Both the position numbers and the translations under genes were made by a program. A DNA stretch of 64,000 bases from the NCBI GenBank assembly GCA_050181465.1, contig JBFXDD010000014.1:1-64000 (forward strand), given 5' to 3'. Shown here one piece after another: positions 52,539-61,125 of the stretch (within the stretch, counting starts at the first letter, position 1; each line of letters begins with the position of its first letter). Under the pieces are notes generated by a model. That model saw nothing but the letters and a program-made list of their open reading frames with translations. It was not told the origin of the DNA and did not search any database. This DNA comes from JACRLW01 sp050181465. Its GTDB lineage: Bacteria > Planctomycetota > UBA1135 > UBA2386.

Positions 52539-53038
52539 GGCGACAGACTCGTGGGTGCGCGCTTGCGCAGAGCGTGGAGCGCGGCGTGGTGGTCGTCGAC
52601 GACCGGGGCGGGCTCCTCGCGCGGCAGTTCACTCGGCAAGGTGCGAGGAATGGCGATGACGGGCTCAGTCGTCTCGCTCGCTCGCGAGTGAGCGCGTGCG
52701 GCCAGTCGCACACCCGTCGGCGATGCCGCGAACAGGAGATCCTGGTCGTCGAAGCGGACGACCAGCAGTCGATTGCCGTCGTGCAGATTCAACTCCTCGA
52801 CCACTTGCAGCCGGTCGGCGCGATGGGTGTCACGGCGTGCAGCGTGCTGGGTCGAGTCCGGCGTGCGGCGCGGCCACGCGATGAGGATCGACAGCGCCGT
52901 GATCGACACCATTCCAGTGGCGATGGTGACTTGCCAGAGGCGCTCCGCAGGGACCAGCGCCAACAGCGCGATCAACGCCGGCGAGAGCGCGGCTGCGGCG
53001 CGCATTACGGTCCGTCGATGATCGAGGGTCGGGGTCAT
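52535..53038 (-). CDS. FliO-like small membrane protein
   Basis: 167 aa. One or two membrane segments (ALSPALIALLALVPAERLW, TGMVSITALSILIAW), then LQVVEELNLHDGNRLLVVRF followed by DLLFAASPTGVRLAA, the pattern of FliO (flagellar export) cytoplasmic domains. It lies between an HDOD gene and flhF, suggesting a remnant of a flagellar cluster. The match is moderate. Overlaps flhF by 4 bp. Confidence 0.55.
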   Translation of the reverse strand: MTPTLDHRRTVMRAAAALSPALIALLALVPAERLWQVTIATGMVSITALSILIAWPRRTPDSTQHAARRDTHRADRLQVVEELNLHDGNRLLVVRFDDQDLLFAASPTGVRLAARAHSRASETTEPVIAIPRTLPSELPREEPAPVVDDHHAALHALRKRAPTSLSP

Positions 53039-53057
53039 GACCAGAAGGTGCGATCGC

Positions 53058-53894
53058 TCAGGCAGTGAGCATCTCTTCGAGTTGCGCCAGTTCGGTGAGG
53101 AACCGAGGCGCCATGGAGTCGGCGAGTGTCGTGTCGATGCCCAGAATCGTCAGCGCTTCGGGGAGGAACTCGAGTTCGAGGCCGTCGGCGGGCGTTCCCA
53201 CGCCGGCCCGGAGCACCATCAGATCGGCCACGTGAACCATCGCCGTCAACGGCGGGTCGATCAGGATCTTCGCCGGATCGTGATGTTGCACGATCGCGCG
53301 CCGCACATCGGACGGAACCGGCCATCGCGACAGCACGAAGCCGGCCGCGGTCGCGTGGTCGAAGCCGAACACGCGGCGCTCGAAGGCGATCAGGGACTCG
53401 CCCTGTTCGGCGTCGGCGTTGGCGGGGCCCTCCTCCACGTACTGCGACAGCGCCACCTTGCCGATGTCATGCAGGACTCCGGCGGTGAAGGCCGAGCCGG
53501 CGTCGGAACGGCCGAGTCGGACGGCGAGCAATTCGCAGGCGACGCCGCAGGAGAGCGCGTGACGCCAGATCGCGTTCGGATCCAGGATCTGTGGGACGGC
53601 TCCTCGCGACCGGAAGTAGTGATTGGTGCACGACGCGATGACGACGCGCATCACCGTTCGAGTTCCGAGTCGCCCGAGTGCCTCACGCACGTTGCTGATC
53701 CCCTGCACGGAGCTGAGCAGGCTCGAATTCGCCAGCTTCAGCAGGCGTGCAGTCAGTGTCGGGTCGGTTCGCACGAGGCCGACGAGGTCGTCGATGCTGT
53801 AGTCGGGGTCCTGCACGAGACCGAGAACCTGCGTCGTCACCGCGGGCAGCGGCGGCATGTTCTCGATCACGTTCTGCAGTTGACCGTTCGACAT
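53058..53894 (-). CDS. HDOD domain signalling protein
   Basis: 278 aa. The HDOD domain fills nearly the whole protein: MPPLPAVTTQVLGLVQDPDY, DLVGLVRTDPTLTARLLKLANS, ALGRLGTRTVMRVVIASCTN, and the degenerate HD-like AFTAGVLHDIGKVALSQY. HDOD proteins lack a full phosphohydrolase site and regulate motility, stress or biofilm genes. It starts 7 bp after the sigma factor stop, consistent with a shared transcript and with flagellar regulation. Confidence 0.92.
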   Translation of the reverse strand: MSNGQLQNVIENMPPLPAVTTQVLGLVQDPDYSIDDLVGLVRTDPTLTARLLKLANSSLLSSVQGISNVREALGRLGTRTVMRVVIASCTNHYFRSRGAVPQILDPNAIWRHALSCGVACELLAVRLGRSDAGSAFTAGVLHDIGKVALSQYVEEGPANADAEQGESLIAFERRVFGFDHATAAGFVLSRWPVPSDVRRAIVQHHDPAKILIDPPLTAMVHVADLMVLRAGVGTPADGLELEFLPEALTILGIDTTLADSMAPRFLTELAQLEEMLTA

Positions 53895-53901
53895 CGGACG
53901 C

Positions 53902-54780
53902 TCACGTCACCTGGAGTTGTGCGCGATCGAGCTGGAGCTTCAGCCGTGCCATCACGTTGCTGTGGATCTGGCACACACGCGATTCGGTCAGCTCGAGGAT
54001 CTCACCGATCTCGCGCATGGTCAGACCTTCGTAGTAGTACATCACCAGAATGAGGCGTTCCTTCTTGGTGAGGCTGCGCGTCATCACATCGAAGAGGTCG
54101 CGCTGGTGGATCGTCTGAAGCGGATCTTCGCTCTTGTGATCGGCGAGGATCTCGACCTTTTCCATGTCCTTGTCATCGTCGTTGTCGTCCCACTTCTCCG
54201 ACAGCGAGAACATGGCGCGCGCATTCGCTTCCGCCTCGTGCGCCTGGAGTTCTTCGATGGTGATCTCCATCGCCTGCGCCAGTTCCCACTGGTTGGGGTG
54301 GCGACCGAGCTCGCCTTCGAGCTTGCGCGATGCCCGCTCGAGCCGATGTGCCTTGAGACGCACGAGGCGCGGCACCCAGTCCTGCGAGCGGAGTTCGTCG
54401 AGGATCGATCCGCGGATACGCGTCGTGCAGTAGGTCTTGAACTTGATGCCGCGCGACAGGTCGAAGCCGTCGATCGCGTCCATCAGGCCGAAGATGCCGG
54501 CGCTCATCAGGTCGTCGAGTTCGATCGACTTCGGCAAGGTCTGCAGAACGCGCTCCGCGATCATGCGCACCAAGGGCAGGTGGACTTCGAGCAACACGTC
54601 GCGAAGGTTGCGATCCTTCGTGCGCTTGTAGGTCTTCCAGACCTGGGCGAGTTCCTCTTCGGACGGGCGCGGCTGCCCGGACGACATGCGGTTGCGGCTG
54701 CTGCCGAGCTTGGGTGCTTCGGCGGTCCCTGGGGTGGCGGACTTCGCGGGGATTCGACGGGCGAGGGCGGAACGAGCCAT
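53902..54780 (-). CDS. FliA/WhiG-family RNA polymerase sigma factor (paralog 2)
   Basis: 292 aa from ATG 54780; ATG 54690 (MSSGQPRPSEEEL) is an alternative. Region 2: VHLPLVRMIAERVLQTLP, DDLMSAGIFGLMDAIDGF, KFKTYCTTRIRGSILDELR. Region 3: RKLEGELGRHPNQWELAQAM. Region 4: GLTMREIGEILELTESRVCQIH. RGSILDELR and the region 4 sequence identify a FliA/WhiG factor. First gene of an operon with HDOD, FliO-like and FlhF proteins; the flagellar content suggests it is the motility sigma factor of the two in the window. Confidence 0.93.
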   Translation of the reverse strand: MARSALARRIPAKSATPGTAEAPKLGSSRNRMSSGQPRPSEEELAQVWKTYKRTKDRNLRDVLLEVHLPLVRMIAERVLQTLPKSIELDDLMSAGIFGLMDAIDGFDLSRGIKFKTYCTTRIRGSILDELRSQDWVPRLVRLKAHRLERASRKLEGELGRHPNQWELAQAMEITIEELQAHEAEANARAMFSLSEKWDDNDDDKDMEKVEILADHKSEDPLQTIHQRDLFDVMTRSLTKKERLILVMYYYEGLTMREIGEILELTESRVCQIHSNVMARLKLQLDRAQLQVT

Positions 54781-55276
54781 GGGGGTCAGCGGGACGAGAG
54801 CGGGCCGCGCAAGCGGCGGCCGGTGCTGGTTCGAGGAGGACTGCCGCACGGCGAAGCGGCCGCGGCCCTGGTCTGGCAGTCCGTGAGTCCCGTGATGCCC
54901 GTCGATGGGCTCGTGTCGGCAGCTTGAAGGCTGTGAAGAGGGTGCTGCCGAGGCTTCATTCGGGAACCGGCTGCCACGACGGCGATCGCCGTCTCAGGCC
55001 CTTGGCTTTGCGTCCCCACCTTTCGGAGGGTTTGCCTTTGTCGTGAAGCAGAAGGAAAGATCTTGCGACCGGAGACGGCCGCGAGGGAATGATCGGCAGC
55101 TCGACGATCGAACTTCAGTGGAAAGTGGAATTTTCTTCAGGATGGCGGAGGCGGAGTGTGGAATTTCGTGGAAAGTCTCGTTGGATGCCACATAAGTCCT
55201 TTCTAGACAAAGGCTTAAGATCTTGATTCCGGCCAGCTCCCGCCCCCTCGTTGGTGCAATGCTTGGACCGAACCAG
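54781..55276. other. Gene-poor upstream region of the sigma factor operon
   Basis: No convincing gene in this 496 bp. Its right half (about 55010-55240) is visibly AT-richer than the window, with several A/T runs (GGAATTTTC, GGAATTTCG), and an inverted repeat (AAGTCCTTT 55194-55202 against AAAGGCTT 55209-55216). It probably holds the promoter and control sites of the sigma factor operon. Confidence 0.4.
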
Positions 55277-55452
55277 CCCGAACTCTTCGTGAACGTCTGC
55301 TGCGATCGCCACGAGTCGCGCCCGTCTGCGTGGCTACGTCGGCTCCTCCCTGGCAGCGTAGCTACAGCTACGCTTCGGTCGTCGACCGACGCAGCTCCTT
55401 GCCGGACATCGACCTGCGGCGATCTCGCGACGCGGGTCACGAATCGTCCGGG
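55277..55452 (+). repeat. Dispersed imperfect-palindrome element, copy 5
   Basis: About 176 bp with ends CCCGAACTCTTCGTGAACG and the inverted CACGAATCGTCCGGG. The centre GCGTAGCTACAGCTACGC is identical to copies 1 and 2. Flanked by CCAG on the left and CTGG on the right. Its right edge is 9 bp from the stop of the exported protein gene at 55461. Confidence 0.87.
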
Positions 55453-55460
55453 CTGGCCCG

Positions 55461-57833
55461 TCAACGCCAGGCAAACTGGGCGGTGATGACGGCGTCCGTA
55501 TCGCTGATCAGGCGCAGCCAGTAGGCGCCGAGCGCGGCTTCGAAGCGGTGGTCGAGCCGGGTCTTGGGTGCGGCTTCGAGCTGGGCCACGGGAACCCAGT
55601 GCCCTGTCCCCGTGACGTCGGCTTCCACCGTGACGACGATCGTCCGCTGGGACTGGTGGGAAAGTGACAGCGACTTCTCGTCGTAGCCGGCAGCGAGGTA
55701 GGGGTCGCTCGGTTGGTTCGCGAGCACCATCGTGTCGAACCAAGGGCCGCCGTCGCCGCGGGGCTTGCCGAGCTGCCAGAGGTCGTCGACGGAACCGACC
55801 CAAAGCGCGAGCTCACCATCGTCGCTGCGCACGATATGTTCGCCGTCGACCTTCGGATCGACGCCGCTGAGCACCAGGAGCCCGCGGTAGCTCGCGTAGT
55901 CCAGGATCTTCCTTCGGTGGGTGCAGATCGGCCGCAGCTTGGAGAACCCGCCGGCGTTGTCGGCGGGCATCTCGAAGAAGGTGCCGCCTGCGTGCAGGAG
56001 GTTTCGTTCGGTGCAGACCTCTCGGAAGACTCGTGAGTTCGGCGAGGTCGATCCGCGCGGCAGGCGCCAGCGGGTGCCGTGCTGGTCCAGGTAGAACAGC
56101 GATGCGGCGTCACTGCGGATTCCGCTCGGCGGGATAGCGGCCTGGCGTTCCAGCATCGCGGCGGCTTCGGCGCCTTCGACCCTTCGCAAGGAGAAGTCGG
56201 AGTGCAGATCGTACGCCCGGCCTTGGCTTGCACATCGCAGCGTGCGCTGGTTGTCGCCGAGGGCGAGCAAGAGGGTGCTCGGCAAGTCGATCGTCCCGAC
56301 ACCATGGAAGACGTCGGTGGGCTCCTCGCCGCGATCGTCGGGACCGCGCAGGTGGAGCATGGCAGTGGCGCTCGACAACGCCGTGTTGCTTCGCAGACGA
56401 ATCCAGATCCCTGCGATCGAGGTCAGGTCCACCCACTTCGACCCGCCCGAGAGTTCGACCTGGTGCGCGACCGCCCAGGTGCCCTCCCCGCTGCGATCCA
56501 CCTCGATGTCCACTCGAACGTCGCCGGAGCCGGCCGGCGTTGTCGCACTGAGGACCAACGAGCGAGACGCATGGCCGGCGATCAAGAAGGGATCACTCGG
56601 GGTGTCGGCAGGCACGCTGTCTTCGAGCCAAATCGCCCCGCGGCCGAGGCGCGGACCGAATTGATCGAGATGTTCCGGCTTCAGGAACACCAGGTTCGAC
56701 TGCGACTGGCCGGGGCCCGCGATCTTGTCTTCCAGCGGGTGCTGATTCAGGAATGCATTGCGCGCGGTGTCGTCACATCCGAGCACGACATGATCCCCGA
56801 AGCGGCAGAAGTCACCGACCACCTTCAGATAGGTGGAGCGCGGCTCGAGTCCGCGTGCTGTTCGTGGGCCGAAGTCGCGTGGGAATCGCCAGAATGTCCC
56901 GTGCATGGTCATCAGGAGATCCGGCTCACCGATGTCCCGGATACGTGGCCACTCGGTGTTCCAGCCGTGTGCACCGTCGTACGCGTGTGAGGCCTTCGGC
57001 AAGCGATACGCGTGCCACGTGCCGCCATCGAGGGCCATCAGAATCAACGAGCGGTGATCCCATCCGATGCTCCACAGCGGCGCGTCGGAGTCGCTGCCCT
57101 CGATTCCTCCGGGCCCGGTCACGTCGGTGAACTGGTTCCTGCGGACGATGTGCCACGCCGAACTCTCGCCGTCCCACTCGGCCAGCACTCCGCTCGGCGC
57201 AGCTGGGTTCGCATACGCCTCACGCGCATGGTCGCCGTTGTTGGCATACACGTAACGGCCGGCGGCGCTGTAGAAGCCCTTGCCGTGGTAGCCGGGCAGA
57301 TTTGCTTTCCGACCGCTCTTTCTCTGTTCGTCGGCCCACAGTTCCTTCACCTCGAGCGTGTCCACGTCGACCTCGTAGATGCCCTCCTCCATGGTCGCGT
57401 AAACGACCTTGTTCTCTGGTTCGGTCAGGTGCCGAGCCGTGCCCGTGTGGCGACCGTACATGCGCGAGTACGGGATGGCGCGTACCTCGCCGTTCGCGCG
57501 TATCACGTACGGTCCCAGGAACAGCTGTCGCGATTCCAAGTGGATCAATCGATTGGCGACTGTCCCACCGATGCTCTCCGCGTGGATTGTCTGTCGGAAG
57601 TCGCGCGTGATCGAGTACAGCTTGTCCGAAGAGCCTTCTGGTCGATGCGGTGCATAGGTCACGAGCCACAATCGGTCGGCCCAGACCGCGAGTGCGCCGA
57701 TTCCACATTCACCTTCGTCGTTGTAGACCGCGAGGTGGGGGTAGATGCCCGAGACGCTGCGCTGGGCAGGCAGGGAGACAGCGATGCAAGTGCAGGCCAG
57801 GAGCAGGGTCGACGGCGAGGTCGATCGAGTCAT
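55461..57833 (-). CDS. Large exported protein, unknown family
   Basis: 790 aa from ATG 57833, with a signal peptide (LLLACTCIAVSLPAQ). Recurrent strand-turn units with D/E-G-x-x-x-x-x-D (MEEGIYEVDVDTLEVKELW, GRYVYANNGDHA, DLLMTMHGTFWRFPRD, GDFCRFGDHVVLGCDD) suggest a large beta-propeller in residues 30-350. The C-terminal half has two similar segments (DPFLIAGHASRSLVLSATTP, DPYLAAGYDEKSLSLSHQ), indicating a duplicated domain. No family is recognised. A TACGTT hexamer lies 8 nt upstream. Confidence 0.75.
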   Translation of the reverse strand: MTRSTSPSTLLLACTCIAVSLPAQRSVSGIYPHLAVYNDEGECGIGALAVWADRLWLVTYAPHRPEGSSDKLYSITRDFRQTIHAESIGGTVANRLIHLESRQLFLGPYVIRANGEVRAIPYSRMYGRHTGTARHLTEPENKVVYATMEEGIYEVDVDTLEVKELWADEQRKSGRKANLPGYHGKGFYSAAGRYVYANNGDHAREAYANPAAPSGVLAEWDGESSAWHIVRRNQFTDVTGPGGIEGSDSDAPLWSIGWDHRSLILMALDGGTWHAYRLPKASHAYDGAHGWNTEWPRIRDIGEPDLLMTMHGTFWRFPRDFGPRTARGLEPRSTYLKVVGDFCRFGDHVVLGCDDTARNAFLNQHPLEDKIAGPGQSQSNLVFLKPEHLDQFGPRLGRGAIWLEDSVPADTPSDPFLIAGHASRSLVLSATTPAGSGDVRVDIEVDRSGEGTWAVAHQVELSGGSKWVDLTSIAGIWIRLRSNTALSSATAMLHLRGPDDRGEEPTDVFHGVGTIDLPSTLLLALGDNQRTLRCASQGRAYDLHSDFSLRRVEGAEAAAMLERQAAIPPSGIRSDAASLFYLDQHGTRWRLPRGSTSPNSRVFREVCTERNLLHAGGTFFEMPADNAGGFSKLRPICTHRRKILDYASYRGLLVLSGVDPKVDGEHIVRSDDGELALWVGSVDDLWQLGKPRGDGGPWFDTMVLANQPSDPYLAAGYDEKSLSLSHQSQRTIVVTVEADVTGTGHWVPVAQLEAAPKTRLDHRFEAALGAYWLRLISDTDAVITAQFAWR

Positions 57834-58448
57834 GGCGGGCAAACGTAGCGCGAGTGCATGGGCGTCCCCACGATCGGAACGTGCAAGCCTCGTCGAGTTT
57901 CCTTCACCGCCGACCGACTGGCGTCACATTGCCGGTTCACGCGGACCTCCGGCGCGAACCGCCAGAGCACGCGTCCACATCCACAGAGTATTGGTCGACG
58001 AAGCCGCAGGGTCATCTGTCGAGCCGCGGTCCGGCCGAACGAGCCGTCGGGTCGTCCCTGTGATCCTTGCCTGACCAAGGCCATGTCCGTGACTTGCTCG
58101 AGCGGCTGTCGAGATTGCCCACGAGTGAACGGTCGACTGTTCTCCAGCCGTTGGCTTCGAGTTCCGAGTGACCAGCAGCGATCAGGAGACGACCAACTGC
58201 TGCCAACCGCGAGTGCTCCGCACGCGTTCTGCGGGCATCGAGTGAGTGCGAGGGACCCGCAGCCGAGTGAGGCGCGAAGGCCGGTGTCGAGGTCGAGTTC
58301 CGGAATGGGTCCAGTGGCGCCGGTCGAACGACTCACGACATGGCGCGCCCACCCGGGTCGCGAGTCCATCGACCAGGCATCGATTCGTCATCGGCCGGAA
58401 GCCCCGGAGGCGTACTGGGTCAGGCCGACCGCCCGTGTCCGCTTCGCC
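57834..58448. other. Gene-poor 615-bp stretch
   Basis: Open frames exist on both strands but none shows a signal peptide, a start context or a recognisable motif; their translations are rich in S, R, C and P, as expected of frames read through non-coding DNA. It carries no copy of the palindromic repeat. It may be a decayed gene or the long upstream region of the exported protein gene. Confidence 0.5.
57842..57847 (-). promoter_or_regulatory. Candidate -10 box (TACGTT)
   Basis: TACGTT lies 8 nt before ATG 57833 on the minus strand. Weaker than TAGCAT/TATACT, but the spacing matches the other close -10 boxes in the window. Confidence 0.3.
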
Positions 58449-58964
58449 TCAGGACACCCTGACCAGGGCCTCGACCGTCGTCGGCGCCAGCCGCGCCCGC
58501 CCGCCGAGGAAACCGAGTTCGACGATGAAGTAGCAGCCGACCACCTTTGCGCCCAGGCCGCCGACCAACACCGAGGCGGCCTTGGCCGTCCCGCCGGTGG
58601 CGAGAAGGTCGTCGACGATCGCGACCCGCTGCCCGGGGAGCACGCCGTCCTCATGGATCTCGAGGGTGTCCTTGCCGTACTCGAGGTCGTACTCCACGGA
58701 CCGCGTCTTCCACGGCAGCTTGCGCGGCTTGCGGACCGGGGTGAAGCCGACCCCCAGTTCGATCGCGGCAGGCACGCCGAACAGGAAGCCGCGCGACTCG
58801 ATGCCGACCACGCGCTCGACTTTCGCATCGGCCATCCGCTCGGCCAGGAGCTGCACGGAGCGGCGCAGTGCCGTCGGATCCGCGAGTAGAGGTGAGATGT
58901 CCTTGAAGACGATTCCCGGCTTCGGGAAGTCGGGCACGTCGCGTAGGTAGGTCGAGAGGTCCAT
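58449..58964 (-). CDS. apt: Adenine phosphoribosyltransferase
   Basis: 171 aa from ATG 58964. The N-terminus IVFKDISPLLADPTALR and VVGIESRGFLFGVPAAIELG, GFTPVRKPRKLPW, then the PRPP loop RVAIVDDLLATGGTAKA identify Apt, which converts adenine and PRPP to AMP. Length matches the family (about 170 aa). Divergent from the PHP-domain gene; the last codons (FLGGRARLAPTTVEALVRV) complete the enzyme core. Confidence 0.95.
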   Translation of the reverse strand: MDLSTYLRDVPDFPKPGIVFKDISPLLADPTALRRSVQLLAERMADAKVERVVGIESRGFLFGVPAAIELGVGFTPVRKPRKLPWKTRSVEYDLEYGKDTLEIHEDGVLPGQRVAIVDDLLATGGTAKAASVLVGGLGAKVVGCYFIVELGFLGGRARLAPTTVEALVRVS

Positions 58965-59039
58965 GAGAAACTCGATCGGCGAGATCTTGCCGCAGGGTTG
59001 ATCGAGACTCGATCGAAAACACGGCAGCTTCGACCGACG

Positions 59040-61079
59040 ATGTCCGCCATGCGATTCCGTGCCTTCGGTTCTCTCCCTCTCGTGCTCATCGCGACGGCGA
59101 CGCTCGCATCGGCCTCGGCCGTCGCGCAAGAACCAGTCGCGGCAAAGCGGTGGTGGAAGGGCAACCTCCACACGCACTCGCTCTGGAGCGACGGCGACGA
59201 CTTCCCGGAGCAGATCGCGCACTGGTACCACGAGCACGGCTATCACTTCCTCGCGTTCACCGAACACAACGTCCTCGCGACTACCGAGCGTTGGATGAAG
59301 GTGGACGACATCGTGCGGCGTGGTGGGCGCACTGCGCTGTCGGCCTATCGCGATCGCTTCGGTCAGGAATGGGTCGAGACCCGCACGGATGGGGAAGGCA
59401 AGCTCGAGGTCCGCTTGAAGCGGCTGGACGAGTTCCGCGGCAAGTTCGAAGACTCCGGACGCTTCCTGCTCATCCAGGCCGAAGAGATCACCGATGGCTT
59501 CGGTGATCGACCGGTGCATGTGAATGCGACGAATCTCGATGCCTTGGTGAAGCCGCGCAAAGGGACCTCCGTGCGGCGAGTGATGGACCGCAACCTGAGA
59601 GCGGCACTCGATCGCCAAGTCCCCGGGGAACGTCCGGTGATCGCGCATCTCAACCATCCGAACTTCCGTTTCGGCGTCACCGCCGAGGACCTGGCTGCGG
59701 TTCTGGTCGACCAGTTCTTCGAGGTCTACAACGGGCACCCAGGTTCGGTGCAAAAGGGCGATGCTCTGCACGCGGACCTGGAGAAGCTCTGGGACATCGC
59801 GTGCGCGCTACGGATCGATCGCTACGGCGCGCCGCCGCCGCTCGGTCTCGGAACCGACGACAGCCACAACTATCACGTGCAGTTGATGCGGAACTCCAAC
59901 TCGGGTCGCGGTTGGGTGATGGTGCGCGCAGCCGAGCTGTCGCCGAGCGCGATCGGCGATGCGATGCAGCGCGGCGACTTCTATGCATCCAGCGGCGTGA
60001 CGCTGCGCGACGTCGACTTCGACGACGGCGTGCTGGAAGTCGAAGTCGAGCCGGTCGCCGGTGAGCACTACACGATCGAGTTCCTGGGCACCAAGTCGAA
60101 CTTCGACGATCGTGCAGACCCCGTTCGCGACGAGAAGGGCGCAGTGGTCGCGGCGACTTGGCGTTACTCAGCGGACATCGGCGAATCGCTTCACCGCGTC
60201 GACGGGACCCGGGCTCGATATCGACTGCGTGGCGACGAGCTGTATGTGCGCGCGCTCATCACGTCGTCGGCTGCGCACGACAATCCTTCGTTCGAAGGCG
60301 AACGCAAGCAGGCGTGGACGCAACCGGTCGGCTGGCGCTTTCGCGTGGGCGAGCATCGACAGCCCGGCGCAGACGGCGCGGAAGCGCGTGATTGGCCTGC
60401 GGAGGTCGTGCTTGCCGGCGACTACTCGGTCCCGCTCTCGGGAATGGCGGTGACCGCCGATGGATCGATTCTCTGGGCGTTCGGCGAGGAGATCGTTCGC
60501 AGCGACTCAACCGGAAAGGTGTTGTCCAGCGCGAGGCTCACCGGGCCGATCCTCGACCTTGCCGTCCACCGTTCGGAGGCCTTCGCGCTGGTGGAGAGCG
60601 GTGAGCGTCCGAGCCTGATTCGATTCGCCCCGACGGACTTGGCAGTGAGCGGTACGGTGGCTCTGCCCGCGGCTGTCCACGCTGCGCGCGCACTGACGGT
60701 GAGTGCTGGACGACTCGTGCTGTCGACCTACGACGCCGAGCGCGCGGAGCCACTCGAGCTATGGTTCCTCGATCGCGACGGCGAGGCCACGCGGGCGGCC
60801 GGACTCTCCGCGGCGTCGGCGATCCCACCGCAATCCTTGTGCTTCGCCGACATGCGCTTCTGGGTAGTCGGCGCGGGCGAATCGCCGCAGCTCCTCGCGA
60901 CCGATGCTCGATTTGGTCCGTTCGCGACCACGGCGATCCGCGGGTCGGAGCTCGTCGATCTGCCGGCCGGGCTCCTCCTGGTGGGGACGTCGGCGAGAAC
61001 TCAGACGGGCCGATTCGCCGCCAGCGCCTGGGTTGCCGAGCCCGGTCTCGATGGTGGGCTCCGGAAACGCGAGGGCTGA
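59040..61079 (+). CDS. Exported PHP-domain phosphoesterase with C-terminal propeller-like region
   Basis: 679 aa from ATG 59040, with a signal peptide (LPLVLIATATLASASAVAQ). The PHP domain occupies about residues 35-360: KGNLHTHSLWSDGDD (His44, His46 metal ligands), FLAFTEHNVLA, ERPVIAHLNHPNFRFGV, GLGTDDSHNYHV. Residues about 460-679 are strand-repeat sequence (SVPLSGMAVTADGSILWAFG, GPILDLAVHRSEAFALVESG) resembling a partial beta-propeller. PHP proteins hydrolyse phosphoesters; an exported one with such a tail is unusual. The next gene starts 46 bp downstream. Confidence 0.85.
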   Translation: MSAMRFRAFGSLPLVLIATATLASASAVAQEPVAAKRWWKGNLHTHSLWSDGDDFPEQIAHWYHEHGYHFLAFTEHNVLATTERWMKVDDIVRRGGRTALSAYRDRFGQEWVETRTDGEGKLEVRLKRLDEFRGKFEDSGRFLLIQAEEITDGFGDRPVHVNATNLDALVKPRKGTSVRRVMDRNLRAALDRQVPGERPVIAHLNHPNFRFGVTAEDLAAVLVDQFFEVYNGHPGSVQKGDALHADLEKLWDIACALRIDRYGAPPPLGLGTDDSHNYHVQLMRNSNSGRGWVMVRAAELSPSAIGDAMQRGDFYASSGVTLRDVDFDDGVLEVEVEPVAGEHYTIEFLGTKSNFDDRADPVRDEKGAVVAATWRYSADIGESLHRVDGTRARYRLRGDELYVRALITSSAAHDNPSFEGERKQAWTQPVGWRFRVGEHRQPGADGAEARDWPAEVVLAGDYSVPLSGMAVTADGSILWAFGEEIVRSDSTGKVLSSARLTGPILDLAVHRSEAFALVESGERPSLIRFAPTDLAVSGTVALPAAVHAARALTVSAGRLVLSTYDAERAEPLELWFLDRDGEATRAAGLSAASAIPPQSLCFADMRFWVVGAGESPQLLATDARFGPFATTAIRGSELVDLPAGLLLVGTSARTQTGRFAASAWVAEPGLDGGLRKREG

Positions 61080-61125
61080 CCTTCGCGCGCGCTCGTGCGA
61101 TGATGCCATCGTCCAGGTGCCGCGC

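Noticed and set aside
57858..58889. 343-residue open frame over the gene-poor stretch and apt
   Set aside because: The second half is antisense to apt, and the first half has no start context or motif.
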